Assembly: GCA_034008185.1 (NCBI GenBank)
Contig: CM067082.1
Location: forward strand, 54,581,586-54,645,585
Source: Gorsachius magnificus
Lineage: Eukaryota > Chordata > Aves > Pelecaniformes > Ardeidae
Direction: 5' to 3'
DNA length: 64,000 nt
Position numbers and translations under genes: made by a program. Under the pieces are notes generated by a model, which was not told the DNA's origin, did not search any database, and was given only the letters and a program-made list of their open reading frames with translations. Positions 36,214 through 50,400 of this stretch are shown here, piece after piece (the first letter of the stretch is position 1; every line of letters begins with the position of its first letter).

Positions 36214-37852
36214 TATAATGTATAGAAGGGACTGGGAAAGCTTGAGAACACTGTAGAAAGGGGGCCTTGAAAAACTGAAAGGCTGGTTATGTAACATAGC
36301 CATGGATGTGTGCACAGAGGCACCGTGGATTACCAAGCAGGCAGGGAGCTGGAGGATGTAAGCCTGAAAAAAGTAAGTTCCCAGTAGCTAAGCTAAAGGA
36401 ATAATTCCTTGAGATGTTAATAAAGAGCTCCATTTATTCTCACTGGAGCCAGCCAGCCACTAGAGGGAGGAATAATCTAGTGCTGCCAATGATTGCTATT
36501 TATTACGCTTCTGCAATGCATTATGTTTTTCTTAAAGCTCATCTCACAGGGCTTGCAAAATCTTTCCAGTTAAAGAAAAAAAACCCTCGAGTTATCGCAG
36601 TTGGTGAAGAAAGCACACAAACACAAAGTTCAAGGACTCAAGAAACAGAAAGCATAGAAAAAGCATGCTGCACATCTATTATATCTTAGAATACATTCTG
36701 ATTTTTACAGCCCAGATGAATTGTGGACCTGATTTCCAATTAATTAGGATTCATAGGGCAATTTGCTTTCATAGCATTCAACACATCTTTACAAAAATGG
36801 TAGGATTTAAAGCTTTTTTATGTGATTTTCATGAATGAAAGTATTTTTCCTGGTGACTAGAAAGGGCAGGTCAGCACTGGGGTTGAAAAAGGAATTTTCC
36901 TTCCTTCCTTCTGGCAACTTGCTAAAAACATTACTTCCATATTCTTTAAGAATAAAGCTATTTGAAAGTAGAAACCAAAGAAAAGCCCAACACAATAATA
37001 CGCTCTCAATGGCTGTATTTCCAATCTTGCTCCTTTCACTACAGATAGCTATGCTAAATATCCATTTATAGCAGGAAGGAAGCAATTTGGATATGTGAAG
37101 GCAGGTTTTTTGTGTACAGATATTCACTACTCACTAATGAGAAGATATTCAGTAACAGGAAAATGCTAAATAAAATTAAAAAGTTGTTTTTCTCTAAAGA
37201 TAAGCAAGCAATTAATTAGCTAGGCAATTGCTAGATGTTTAGCAGGTAAAATCTTGGAGTTTTGTTGAAGGTCTATCAATGGGAAAGTTTGAGTCATGTT
37301 TTTTTCCTCAACTTAGACAAATTCTGCTTAAGTTAACGGGCCCAGTCCTGCCTTTCCAAACAGGAAAAAAACAAGCTTAACCTCAGCAGAAGAAAATGGA
37401 TCCATATTCCCCATAAGAAGACCGTATCAAGCTTGTGGATAATCTTCTCTGTTGTGAGTGCACTAAGATCTTGGGGTGTAAGTAGAAAACTGCCCCTCCA
37501 CCAGCTCAGGTGGGTTTTACTGTCCCTGGCAGCACCGTGCTCTTAGTGGTCGATTAGGCTGCCGTCAGTATGGGACCACGGGTGCTGATGTCTACCCTCT
37601 CCAAAGAAGAGAAATAAGGAGACAATAACAGAGACAAACGTTTCTCACAGCCTTCCAAATGGCTTTTCATCAGAAATTTCACAGGTTTTCCAGGAATAGG
37701 CATGCACAGAGCATACAGTGGGAACCCCCTCCACTCAGCCAGACTGTGATTTTCAGCGTGTGGTGCGCTTGCTGCTCTGTGCAGCACATACCATGGCAGC
37801 TCAAGCTCAGAGATGTATTAAAATATCTTTTCCTAGCTCTGAAGGCCTTCTC

Positions 37853-37856
<4 letters not shown>

Positions 37857-37908
<52 letters not shown>

Positions 37909-37913
37909 GGGGG
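37857..37913 (+). repeat. Poly-G run of 51 bases
   Basis: Fifty-one consecutive G (37857-37907), then A and five more G. In DLGAP1 transcript sense it is poly-C. An open frame translating it as poly-glycine is an artefact. Such runs are hard to sequence, so the true length is uncertain. Confidence 0.95.
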
Positions 37914-38663
37914 AAAGCATTTTAAGATTCCCTTCTGCTATAGTGTGAAGGGTAACAAATACAAAGAAAATTTATAGCGATGCGAGTGGGAAGCTGTGCA
38001 TTGGTGTACATAGGCACAGCGTAGAGGGAAGGGAAGAGGTAGGACTAGCTGAAGGGAAGCATGCCTGTCTATCATTGACTCCCTGTGAAAGTATCTGAAC
38101 CACCTCTGGGACATATGTTAGCAATGGCCGTGGGCTGCATAGTGGTAAGCGAGGGGGAGATGTGTCAAGTTATGAGAAGACCGTACCTATGAATTTCAAC
38201 AGACACAGCAAAATGCAACATGAGTTACTGCTACTCCTAGGCATAGTGTGTTCCCCTTTGGGCTTTCACACATCACAGGGAGAGCAAATACGTACAGCAG
38301 GGGGAAAGAGAGAAGAGAGCATCTTGGCACCACGATGCACGTGGGAAGCACAGCTGAGGAGGGACTACAAGAACTGACCCTTTTACCCCTGGCTGAGGTC
38401 TTGCCAGCCTCTGCATCTCTTTCCTCCAGCAGGGAAGTACAAGGACGATTTAACTTCTTCCCTGTGCTGTGCCTCACTGCTTGTGCAATATGGTGGGGCT
38501 CTTCCCAGGTGTCTTGGGGAGCATAAGGAAACACTGCTGCAAGCCTTGCTTCAGGAGTAAAAAACAGGAGCCAAGAGCAAGGGGGCAATGACTAATGATG
38601 ACTGTATTAGCATTTCTGCAGCCTCTTTAGAAGGCTCCATAATTGCTGCGCTCACTGTAATGA

Positions 38664-38735
38664 ATCAATCCTCGTGACACCCCGATGTGCAGGAGGTGAG
38701 CGTTATTATCCCTTTTTACCCAGAGCTGGAGGCAC
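38664..38735 (+). mobile_element. Possible MIR- or L2-like relic
   Basis: The order aatcctcgtgacacccc...gaggtgagcgttattatccctttttacccagagctggaggca resembles the end part of old MIR/L2 elements (aatcctcacaac...gtattattatcccattttacagatgaggaaactgaggca). Only about 70 bases align by eye. The surrounding GC-rich stretch to about 39030 is otherwise unexplained. Confidence 0.4.
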
Positions 38736-41331
38736 ATCGACATCCGCAGCTGGGAAGAGGCCAGGCAGGGAGCACCGGTGGTGGGGTGCCCAGCACTCCC
38801 TCCTCAGCCCCCCGCTCCCGAGGCCACAGCCTACCTGCCATGGAGGCACAGCACGTGGGTGCGGGGGCCAGGCTTTCCCACCACCCAGCTCCCCTCTGGC
38901 AGAAAAAGGGGCGCTGCACCTGAGAGGTTTGCAATTTCAGTCCTTTGTTATAATCGCTCGACTGATCCTCCCCTTCCCTGTGGGAACAAGGCAAGCCAGG
39001 CACTCGTTCCAGGTGCACCCCTCATGCTCTCCTTAGACCTGAGAAACACCAAGCTGCCAAATCATACCTTAGAGGGCTCCTGAACTATAATTAACCTTAG
39101 CGTATCATTTTATGGAAGAGAAAGCTGTTAAATTTGTCTGAATTCAAAAGAACTTGGAAGAACAGTGGCAAGATAATGTTTTTAACAAGCAGCTTGATTA
39201 ATTCATGGCAGAGGTTATCATCCCATTGTGTTGGGTAGGAGGCTGACATTTAAAACTTCGTGTGTACTTTGTCAGGGGGGAAAAGAAAACCTCCAGAGCT
39301 CAGATTTTAAACACTACACTTGAGACTTGTCAACAACCCACTGCAGAATCCAGTACTGAGGACCCAGATCCCAATTGCACAGTATTCCCAAGGACTTTCA
39401 GAGAAACAGGCGACAATCATTTTTCTGTGCCTTATTCTTATTAAGTCATGCCTTAGGGAAAAAACCCAATGTTGGTTTCAAGTATTAGTTCATACCTCCC
39501 CATGGAACAGGATGCCCTCCCAGTGGGCGTCTCAGGCCCATACTGGGGGCAGTGGGTAGCCCAGGGAGCAGGGAAGTGATTTACATTCATCTCAGACCCA
39601 AACTAGCCTTCCCGTTCTGGCTGGCTTCAGTGCTGCCCATGATAGAAACACTGAGGGAGAAATTGTGAAATATAAGATAGTACAACAAAACCTGTAAGAT
39701 TCAACTCAGAGGCAAGATTTTACCTGTTTTTTCTACAAAAAAAAAGACCAATTTTACTTTCCCTCTCTAGAAATACAAACATTCTATTTATGAGAAGGGA
39801 TTAGATTTAAAAAAAATATTATTAATTGAAAAAATTGTGGAACAGGCTTGCAAATAAACATCAAGAAGTTCTAAAACCAGTGTTTTAAGTATTACTTTAC
39901 ATGTCAATTATACTTCAACCTCTTCTTTAAAAATATTCCTTAAAAATAAATATTCTTCCTCTGTGGATTATTTATTGTCTATTACGTACAACACTTAAAG
40001 GAGGTACATAAAATAAACACATAAAATAATCTGAAAACTTATTCAAAAGATGAAGAATCTCTGCAACATCAACATCAAACTCCAGCCCTGGTTTTAAGGA
40101 GACAGCTGTTAACGCGATTCATTGTTTGTATGAACTTCAAATGGATGATTTTAGTATTCTTTGGGCTGTTGCCCTTAAGGAAAGTAGTTACATTAAATAA
40201 CAAGCTACCATTATGTGGACATAGGGATTTGGAGAACGGGGGAAGGAAATATAGTCATAACATGCGATTTCAATAGAAAACGACGGCTTGTCAATCTTCT
40301 GCCAGAGGCAAAACACTCAGGCAGATACCGCAGTCATCACAGAGATATAAGCAATCTGATTAACTTCTCTGGAGCAGGGACAATTAGAGCCGATAGGATA
40401 AAGCCTCCTTGGCATTCACGGGTGTTCACACAGGGATCAGCACACAAGGGCTGCCTGACTGCTGGTGGATGGCAAGGGCACCTCAGCCACCGGGCTGCGG
40501 CCGTCGGCCACCGCGGCCACTTCTGCCCAGGGAACTGGAGCAGGGAGAGATCCCAGTTGCCCAGGAAATCACCCCAAGGATGGCGCGAAGCGTGACTGAG
40601 TGCCACCAACCACCTCGTGTACGGCGGGAGCAATGCAGTGCCGAAATGGAGGAGGGCTTAGCTGTTTTCCAACACAAGCTGTGTGCCTCCCTGGCCAAGA
40701 AAAGGATGCACAGAGAAGGATCCAGGAGTGCTAGCAACAGACCATCTCTAGTCAGGACTAGAAACTGTGGGATAAAAGAACTGCAAAAAGACTCACAAGG
40801 ATGATATTAGTAATGGGACTAGTGACAAAGGTTAATAATTAAATCACCACTGATGAAAATCTTAGCAGGATCAGGGCTATAATAAATGAAAGCAGAAGAG
40901 AATGCTACACACACATTATTTTCAAAGCTGTGAAATTCATTAAGAAAGGAAATAAAATAAGCAGTGGGGAGGTGGGAATATAGGAAGAGTTGATAGTCAG
41001 CAGGTCATTCTGTCACTGTGTGAAGGGACAGAGACTCCAGATGTGGTGTTCTTCATGCAAATCTTGGCTCTTTTCAAGAAGAAAGGATGCTTAGCTAAGT
41101 ACTGAGGATTATTATTTAGGATTATTAAGGAATTATTTAAAAAATAAAAAGAGAAAAGAAAAGAGAAAAGGACAACAGAAATGGTGACATAGTGCTGACA
41201 TTCACTCCAGCCACTGTCAGTCTCACATCTTATTTGAATAAGGCATCATCCACTCCCTCTCAATTCTTATTCATTCATCACAGGTAAACAGCAATTAATT
41301 TGTGGCCCAAATCAAATGATCTCTAAGTAGT

Positions 41332-41353
41332 GGGGGGTGGGGTGGGGTGGGGG
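41332..41353 (+). repeat. G-rich run with G-quadruplex potential
   Basis: Sequence ggggggtggggtggggtggggga: four runs of at least four G with single-T loops, on the strand opposite to the DLGAP1 transcript. Confidence 0.7.
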
Positions 41354-42039
41354 AGGTCATAGACAGAGAGTTACTGCTCTGCCAGAAATTACATTCTATC
41401 TGACAGTAAACGGCTGAACAAGTGCAGTGGCACAGCCTGACTCACCAGCATTTCAAGTAAGTCTGAGCAACAAATCTCTGCCAAAGCCCTGTTGTCTCAC
41501 GGCTCTTACAGCCACATGACTGAGATGAGTCCAACAGATTCTGCACCAGTCTGAAATCCATGGCTAGACATTTAGATTGGACCCCGTTGACTAGGCAGTG
41601 CCAACATTTCTGAGACTTCTAACATCTCTGCAACTTCCTGAGGATGGTTGAATGACATGTTGGCTACATCCCACTAGAATAAGGAAAAAAGACCTTTTCA
41701 AAGTCAGAAGTTGCCCCTCTCCCTCAAAATTCCAGATTTTATAAATATAATTTCTGTGACTGCTACAAACATAAATATTATGAGATGGAGTCATGACTCA
41801 GTTGATGTCGTCATTGACACCATTTCACCCAGAGTGGTTGTAAGCCTTCTGCATTATGTATGTATCCTTGGTTTTGAGATTTATGCAAAGTTCAGAACCA
41901 AATTACTTCTGTAAAAGTGATAAAACCAAAGTAGCAGTTTTAAGTTTTGTAAAACTAAAATAAATGAAGCAAGAACCTTGCATTATTTTACATTCTAGTA
42001 CATTTTCCAATTTTTGATATGCAGACAATAATAAATATT

Positions 42040-42462
42040 GATTATATTGTGGTTTAACCCCGGCTGGCAACTAAGTTTCACCCAGCCACTCGCTCACTCC
42101 CCCCACAATTGGATGGGGGAGAGAATCAGAAGGGTAAAAGTGAGACAACTCATGGGTTGAGATAAAGACAGTTTAATAGGGAAAGCAAAAGCCATACACG
42201 CAAGCAAAGCAAAACAAGGCATTCATTCACTACCTCTCATGGGCAGGCAGGTGCTTAGCCATCCCCAGGAAGGCAGGGCTCTATCACATGCAACGGTGAA
42301 TTGGGAAGACAAACGCCATCACTCCGAACATCCCCCCCTTCCTTCTTCTTCCCCCATCTTATATACTAAGCATGATGTCATATGGTATAGAATATCCCTT
42401 TTGCCAGCTGGGGTCACTGTGAAGAAAATCAACTCTATCCCAGCTGAAACCAGGACAGATTA
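42040..42462 (-). mobile_element. Solo LTR of the same family (copy 3) with GATTA duplication
   Basis: LTR at 42045-42457 (413 bases, shorter than its relatives), read on the minus strand from TGTCCTGGTTTCAGCTGGGA. It is flanked by perfect 5-bp duplications GATTA (42040-42044 and 42458-42462). It keeps TATATAA (minus strand, 42365-42359) and an ATTAAA polyadenylation hexamer (42177-42172) in the same direction as DLGAP1. About 130-170 bases present in the other copies are missing between the TATA box and the end near 42420. No viral coding sequence is present. Confidence 0.9.
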
Positions 42463-44171
42463 TGACAAGAAGGAGTTTTAATAAACATCTATATTATGCC
42501 CATTTTGGTGTGATAAAGTAATAAATAACAACTGTGAACATTTTTAGGACTAGCCCAAGGAGGACTACCTTCCCAAAGAAGTTTTTCAAGGTTTTCTTTC
42601 ACGTGTAGAATAATGAAAGCTTAGTGCAGATTCGCAATACCAATTGTCGGGTATAAACCAGGAGAGATTTATATACTAGTCCTGAAAGCTCCTGCGCTTG
42701 CCTTCAGCACGACGCATCACTGTCACCGTGCAGCGCTGCCCAGACACAACCCCAGCATGGCTGCCACCCCGACATCACTTGAATAGGGGGAAGGATTTGG
42801 GTGCTGTGACCGTGGCTGCTGGCACTGGGGGATGACAAAACCAGTTAGTGCTTTCTGCGGTCCCTGGCCTTGTTTCGGGCAAAGCTGCTGGGCAGCTGGG
42901 GCGCAGGCTGGTCAGTAGCACAGCCCTTCTGGAGGGGAACGGGAAATCCTTGTGCAACTTGGCTACAGATGCAACCACAGATATCTCTCACAGGACCTCA
43001 GTAGCTGCTGCAAAGGTGCTTTCAACAAAACAAACATTTTCCACAGTAGCAAATAACACAAGCAGTGATTGTATGACGGTTCGCTACCTTTGTGGTGTAC
43101 AACGAGCAAGAAAGCAGGCACAATGTAAGAAAGTATTTAAGGATTTTCCCTAATTTCTCCCCCCCTGAAGAGACTTACAACTTCATTAGGAGGAGAGGAG
43201 ATTTTAAAAAGTCAAGTCTCTTCAGATGAACTTTCATTCACATGTGCCACTGGGAGCAGAGTGGTATTTGATGCTGCCCTGCTTCAGCACCTCGGCTACC
43301 AGGGACCATGCACTTTCTTTGCTGCCCCCTGCCCCCAACCTTCCTCCCATACTGCACCCAAGGCAGCAGAGAATTACTAAAATAAATTGAAAGTTATTCC
43401 ACCTTAGCAGTAATACAAACACAAGAAAATACAAGAAACAAATGACTGGGCATCAACATGACTTAGCTATTAGTAGTGTCCTTTCTTAGCAAGGGCAGAA
43501 CCGTTGCTCACTTTCACGTCTCTCTCTCTCACCCTAACATGATGTAAATTAAGAGGAGATCCCAAAGCATCCCTGTAGAAACACTGTTTGTCTTGTACTT
43601 CCACATTAAAATGAAAGCAAAACACACTATTTTAACTTTCTCCATTTTTAACCTAAAAGGGCTCCAGCATTTCACAGTGAAAGAATATTGCACTTCTAGC
43701 TGATCAGAACAGAAAATTATTATGAATAATTAACTTAATTATTGTTGCCTGTTTGCTTGTCTTGTTATGTTGGACAGTAAGGACTCCAGACTGAATTTTG
43801 TGCAAACGCACATCTCTTTTTATGCCTGTGAATTTTCTGCATGGCAGATTTAGTACATCAGCTGAGCCCCCCTTAGCAAACTAAACCAGATAGCACAAGA
43901 TCACATACTGAGAGTCAAGCATGGTATGGCTGGCAGCAGTCGGAACAGAATTTCAAAATGCTAGCAATCAAATAACATTTAAAATGCATGAAAGAATTGC
44001 ACAGGACTGCTGTGGGTGGGGTATCTATATTTACTATTCAACAGCAGGCCTTCAGGAATAATTTGGTCCTGGTGAGAGTTTTATTTTTATATTTAAAAGA
44101 TAAGTTAAGAAAAGGAAGTAAGAAGAGTGATAAGTGCGTATGCTCATCAGCCTGAAGAAAGACAGACAGAG

Positions 44172-44480
44172 AATCATAAAAGATAGGTCTGGAGGGGTCT
44201 TCATGAGGTCATTTGGTCCCTCCTCCTGCCCTAAAGCAGGATCAGCAATACCTAAATGTGTCCTGACAGACATTTTCTACCCTCTTCTTGAAAATGTCCA
44301 GTGAAGTGATTTCTCTTGGCAATCCACTCCCGTGCTTAACTATCATTACCATTCGGAAAATTTTCCTAACATATAGCTTGTGTATGTCCTTGCAGTCTAA
44401 GGCAGTATTTCTTCTCCTGTCCCCACTGGACATTATTAACTTTCTTTCTGAGGCAGTCTTTAAAATAGGTGGGCAGAAGT
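44172..44480 (-). mobile_element. Ancient CR1-type LINE relic, minus strand
   Basis: Read on the plus strand it follows the reversed CR1 3' pattern: agaatcataaaag..., gaggtcatttggtccctcctcctgccc, a short linker, then gtgatttctcttggcaatccactcccgtgcttaac and ttttcctaacatatagc. Identity to modern CR1 is clearly low, as in old amniote CR1/L3-like copies. Short open frames on both strands are chance. Confidence 0.75.
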
Positions 44481-47400
44481 AGGGCTATAAATAAATACGA
44501 CCAGTTTTGCACACAAACATGCAGATTGGCTGTGTAAAAACTATACCCTGAAAGAGATGGCTGAAAACCACATCTTGGTTCAGTGACGATAGTTATGTTT
44601 CTTAAAGCAAGCCCTAGAAACGCCCATACAACCCATGAAGTATAGTGTAAAGTATTGCTTTTTAAAACAGGCAATGGGATGGGCTTGAATTCACAAAAAT
44701 AATTTCCTCTAAAATGAATAAATGTTTACAGGATTTAGCTGAGAGAAGCTAAAAAGTTAGAAGTCCTCACTTTGATCTGTAGCTATGTCTAACGTAAAGC
44801 TAAATTTTGTGCAAAGTTGAGCCAGATGACTAGATACAGGACAAGGATTTCCATTTCTGCAAGTAAGGCAATCATCTAAATGAGGTTGCAGCTTTTCTTT
44901 AACAAATTATCAACTTCCAAAACTCTGCTCCAGTATTGCCAAAAGATCTAACTTTGACTAGGAAAGTTAAAGGCTTTTTTTTTGGCTGACATTTATTCTT
45001 ACATAAGTTGTAACTGTTTCATTGCCTCAAATTTCAGCAAGTAGTTGTAAAAGTGAGGCAACAACTGTAGTATAGGTCGCAGGCTACAACAAAATTCTGA
45101 CTGCTCATCTTAGAGAAACAAGAAATAACATTATTTATACAAACGTGACAATACTGACATAACAGGGCATAAGGGCATATGGAGCTAGGTGTGGATTGAC
45201 ACAAGGGTAAGTTTTACAACAAGATAAGCAACGTCTGCTAGCAGTGAGACTGTAATAGCTAGGGCATCTCACTTTCACTGCAAGATAAAACTGGTGAGGA
45301 TCACCTCTGAAGCGGAGCGGAGGAGTGCCCATCCTACTTACGTACCATGCAGTGAACTGTAGGAATGCCCTGTCTCCACAGAGGCTTGGATAGTGAGATG
45401 AGCGAGTTCATCTCTGTGCTGCAAAGGCATACAGACCTTTGTGTGAGGAGACACAAAGCCCAGAAGGGAACCTGCCATGGGGCACAAGCTTTCTCAGATG
45501 CCCATCAGTGATATTAAGCACTAACTGCCTGAACATGCTTTATATATCCGTCACTGGGAAGTTGCAACGGTTCGTTAAAAGCTCCAAGCTCTAAATTCCT
45601 TCAATAAATCAATATCTTCTGCTCCTTAAATATCATGTACACAAAACAGAGTCAGCTGCCATAAGGAAACCATTGGCTCCAGAGGTATGCCCACCTACTA
45701 TCTCAAAATAAATGTATTTTTATGGTCTTGCCTTCAAAATTTTCTTCTGACTTACAAATTATTCACTGAACTTAATCATACCTGACACGTGAGCCTGAAA
45801 AGTGGGAAACCTGTCCAACAGTTTCTCCCTAGCTTTCAGAGAAGAGACAGAAGGGATTGCAATAATATGAATAAAAAGCTAAGTAATGCATCACGCATCA
45901 GTGACTGCAGGCTGGGTAAGCTACTACCTAGGCCAACAATAGTTCCAGAATACTCTTCCTTTGGCTTCATGTCCAAAGCTCATGGAGATGCTCCAGTCTC
46001 TTTCATGGGAAATGCAAAAAACTCCTCCTTCAAGCAAACAAACATAACATCTCAAGGAAAATGGAAACAATTCTTTCACTAGCTAAAGGTTTGTTGAAAA
46101 TGAAATAGACTGCAACACAAAACAATGAAACACACTGTACTGGAAACATACTGTAAAACACTAATAAAAGATTAATAAGACTTATTCCTTTTGTACTAAT
46201 TAGGAAAATCATTGTTCCCTAATTGGAAGTCACTCAACAAGAAAGAAAATTAACAAGCTTCCCCGCGTGCATCTAAAAATATTCACCATAACGAAGATGA
46301 GGTATTGCATCACCTTATATTTTCCCTCTCCCTTCCCCCTGTCTGTGATCTGGGCCAGTGAAGTTAATGGGACATTTTCATTAATTTTAACAGAATGAGG
46401 ACAACACCTCCATTTAAAATAAAGTATGCTTTTGTTTACATGACACCTTTTTCTGGGGATATTTTTGAGCATGTTATAGTAATATAGAAACACCTTAAAG
46501 TAAACAGGACCTCATTCCTAAGACCAAGATGGTTTCCATACCTAAGGATGTATGCTACGTTGTATGGTGAAGTGCAGTGCAAGGACATCAGCTTCAGTTT
46601 GCTCCAATGCCAGAACAGTGCGAGCCAGTGTGTCAGGCTACACCTACTACATCCCTTATCATTTCCCTCAGTAAAGACATTTCCCAAGAGCAGCATTTTA
46701 GAAAAGCTGAGAAAATGGGAGAACCATCTCCAGAGTTTATATTACTCCATAGTTTTCTGAGAGCTGCATATTTCAGTTTGAGAAGCCATGAAGATATCTA
46801 TGTAGACAAAAGCATGTGTTGCATCACTATAGGAAAATCAAAGCTATAATGACCTTCAGCTTTGCTTATAATGTTTAACAACATCCTTGCCATGTGACAT
46901 TTAATTTTCTGTGTCTTTAGCATAAAAAGCTTTTGGACCTTTGCTCATCCTTCCATTCACATCAGTTAAAATTCACCATTAATTCACTCAGTGCAGATGA
47001 TGCACTTTACCTTCCCATCAGTCTATATGGATGTGCCCATGTGCGCATATCACCTTCTTCCCAATCACCACCAATTACTACCAGACAAGATTATTTGGGA
47101 GCTTTTCGGATTATAAAAGTATTTTTATCATAATTTCTTTGACTTTTACAAGAATTAGGCGATTTTCTATCAGAAATATTTTCTACTATTGAACAATGGG
47201 GTGGTTGGATTTATTTTGCAAGTCATCCTAGCAGAGCTGGTCCTGCAACTCTGTCAAGATTTGATCTGTAACATAGGTTGACCCTAACTTGAAGGCTGGT
47301 CCTCCAGGAACTGACCTGATCAATCCTCAGACAGGTGATGAAAAGTTGGAATTCAGGATGTATAAATCAGATCTACCTCCTTCTTCTTGCTTTTGTCACT

Positions 47401-50400
47401 GGTATTAAATTTGATACCAGATTCTGCCTCTTAGTTGAGCTTGATAATTTACTGTGATTTTATAGGTTATTAAAAAAAATAGCACAGAGGTTTTCAAAAC
47501 AATTTTATCTTCAGATTCCTATAAACATACAAGTAGAAAGTACTTGTGCTATTTGCATTAGCACAGAAAAAATTTAAGCCTGGGTGTACAAAAATAACAT
47601 TCACACATTTTGAGATATTATTTTTAGGATGTCTATGATAAACTTTAAAGTTAGGAATTGGTTGGTTTATTCTAAGTAGCACTCATTTATGCAGTAAATT
47701 ACAGGAACAGATGTAGCTCTGATGGAATTTACACAATTTCTTTACAATGGAATAAAACCAGAGAAAAGCCTAATGCTTTTTGTTTGTATGCTCACATATT
47801 CTTTTCATCTTCAGTGGTCTAACTTGGTGCCCATTAAAAAGCATTTGTGGTGTTTATGGTTGTGTTTCTTCAAGTCACAGCTGACTGGAAAAACATGACA
47901 TGACTATTAAAATACCTTGAAAATAAATATTTGTTAAGAAAAAAACTCATTTCTGTTCTTCCTTCTCTCCTTTTTACATGAGTTCTACAAATGTATCTCC
48001 AAAGTACCAAGATGACTGAAACTGCCAATACACTGGTGATCAGAGTATAACTTGTCTCAGAAAAAAGCTTGTATGGTCAAATATGAGTTCAAAGGAACAA
48101 TTCTGCAACCGTATATAAACGTAAATCCATGTAAAATGTCCACAAATGGATTACCATTAAGCACTGTAATATTTTAGAAAAAATAAAAAGAAGTGCAGAA
48201 GACTCCCAGCGGCTGAAGTCCCCACAGTAGCACCAATATTGAGTTGGGAAGCAGAATCTGAACCTGTATTTTAAGCAGTGAGTGGGCCTGCAGTAGAGAA
48301 GAGGAAAGGGGCAGAATGAGGTAGAAAAACTCTAGTAACAGGATCCATCTCTTAGACCTCTTGTCCTCAACAAAAGTTTCCAGTCCCTTCTATATTGCTC
48401 ATCTTTCAGGCTGGGAAGTGCTGCCACCAAGTTATACCTTGTGCTGACTCATGAGAGACTCTGCCCATATTCCTTCAAGAGATCGTAAGGGATGGCTGCA
48501 GATCTTTCTCTGCCTTATCCAGCTACAGATCTTCATAAAGTTGGCTGGAACTTCGTATCTTTCAGACTTCAATCCTTCTAGCAAACTTATAGTTGGCCAA
48601 TGGATTCAGAAGTTACTGGGAGGTGGAGGTGACAGGTTGGCATGTGGACAGACAATGTAATTGCACACTTTTCTTCCAACGAAAACCAGGCTAAACATAA
48701 CCAAGGCACATACAGATAGTGAAGGACTATGTCCTGAACCAAGCTCAGCTGTAATAGAAATGTCAGTTATCTGTTGCCTGCACCTTCTTTAGAAGTTAGC
48801 TAACCAGTCCATTTTCCATCTGTTTATCAGTGCAAGATAAACTTTTGCCACTTTTTGGGAATAGGCAAGAAAATGTTACTTTTTTTTTCAGCTGGATCAG
48901 TTTATCTAGGCTGCGAAAGATTAAACACCAAGGGGATACTGCCAGCAAAGACAGAGAAAAAGCTGCTTGCTTCCTGGTAGGATAATGAGAGTGCCGCAGC
49001 GGAGGTGTGCATTTCAACATCACAGCAAGCTGTGCTTTATTCAGAACAGTACCACAGCATTTGACACATGTGCTGTAACCCCATGGAAACCATGGCATGG
49101 GTGGAATACTGTAGGAGGGAGATTGTAAGGTACAGCAAGAAAAAAAACCCTCAGCAAAAACAGGAAAATAAATTTGTATTACGTAAAGGAGATATGACAC
49201 AGTTGTGCTGTTCAAAAGTTATTCCTTATATAAAAAGAAACACAACAATGAAAACCCTTTCTTAGAAGAGTAGGCACATGAGCAATAGTAGGTAGGTAGG
49301 TGGGAGGAACGGCGTGGGTTATGAGACCAATATTAGACTTAAAGTACTCAGAGAGGAAAAGTCCCACAAGATGAAAAATCCCTTCAAAAACGACAGTGAA
49401 AGCAGAAGGGAACATGTTTTTAAGTTGTTTGCTCTGCCAAAGATGAAAGTGAAGCCAACTAGAGACTGCATACAGAAAACAGAGGAAAAGAGTAGCAGAA
49501 AGAAGTGCAGAAGATCCCTGACAATTACCAACATAGAAACACTGCTTTCACAAGGTGCCTTGTTCTTCACTGATGGAAAAAAAAATAATTAAAGGGGTGA
49601 AATACCACTCAGCTTTAAGGTGTGAATAATGCCCTGCAAGGCCAGCTAGAAAGTCCACTAGTGTCAGTAAAAGGCTGCCTGCTGACCAGAGTGGCTTTTG
49701 GCTCATTTCCATAAAGTTCTTACTCAGGTGCAAACTGAACTCAAGTCAACAGTAAGCCAAGGAAATAACTTGTTATCACACATTACATGATTGCTTGATG
49801 ACCTATATTCATTGAGTTAGGGGCCCTAATTTAGTCTCTGGCTGGCATGCCAGCAAAACTCTATCACAACTCAGAGTAATCAGGGTAGCCCTGGGATGAA
49901 CAAGCAATGTCATGGTCAAGGTCATGTCATGCTACTAAGAAAGTACGAAGAAGCCTGCAAAAAAGACCTAGCTTCACAGAAGACTTTAATTCCCAGAGCA
50001 AACACTTGGCTAGTTCTCACAACCCACCCCACCCTCCTCCCGAATTATCACGTTCAGCAGAAAGGAATGAAAGCAATGCCTAATTATGTATTATACAATT
50101 TGTCTCTGGAAGTGGAAAGGTTTCCCAGGAAGAGATATTTCTATAAAGCATTATCATAGATTAAAAGAAATAATTCTGTTCATCCCAGTTTGTGATGAAA
50201 AGTCACTCAAAAAGAAAAGTTATTTCATATTTTGTCCTCTTTTTTGTTTTACTACCATTTACCATTTTCCCCTTCCTTCTACCCTGTGATCTACATCCTA
50301 CTTCTGCACAGCTCCTAAACTTATATGAATTTTACAGAGTGCAGCTTAAAATTAAGGACATTCCTAAAATCTTTCCTGAATAGGAAGGGATTAGAAAACA

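Noticed and set aside
37659..37948. Poly-glycine open frames
   Set aside because: Produced by translating the G run; no splice sites or flanking coding sequence.
38674..39083. Overlapping frames of about 100-120 codons on both strands
   Set aside because: GC-rich stretch with few stop codons on either strand; proline/serine/histidine-rich products with no known family and no splice context.
40215..40804. Frames of 126 and 131 codons in the CpG-dense block
   Set aside because: No recognised domain; equally long frames on the other strand show that composition is the cause.
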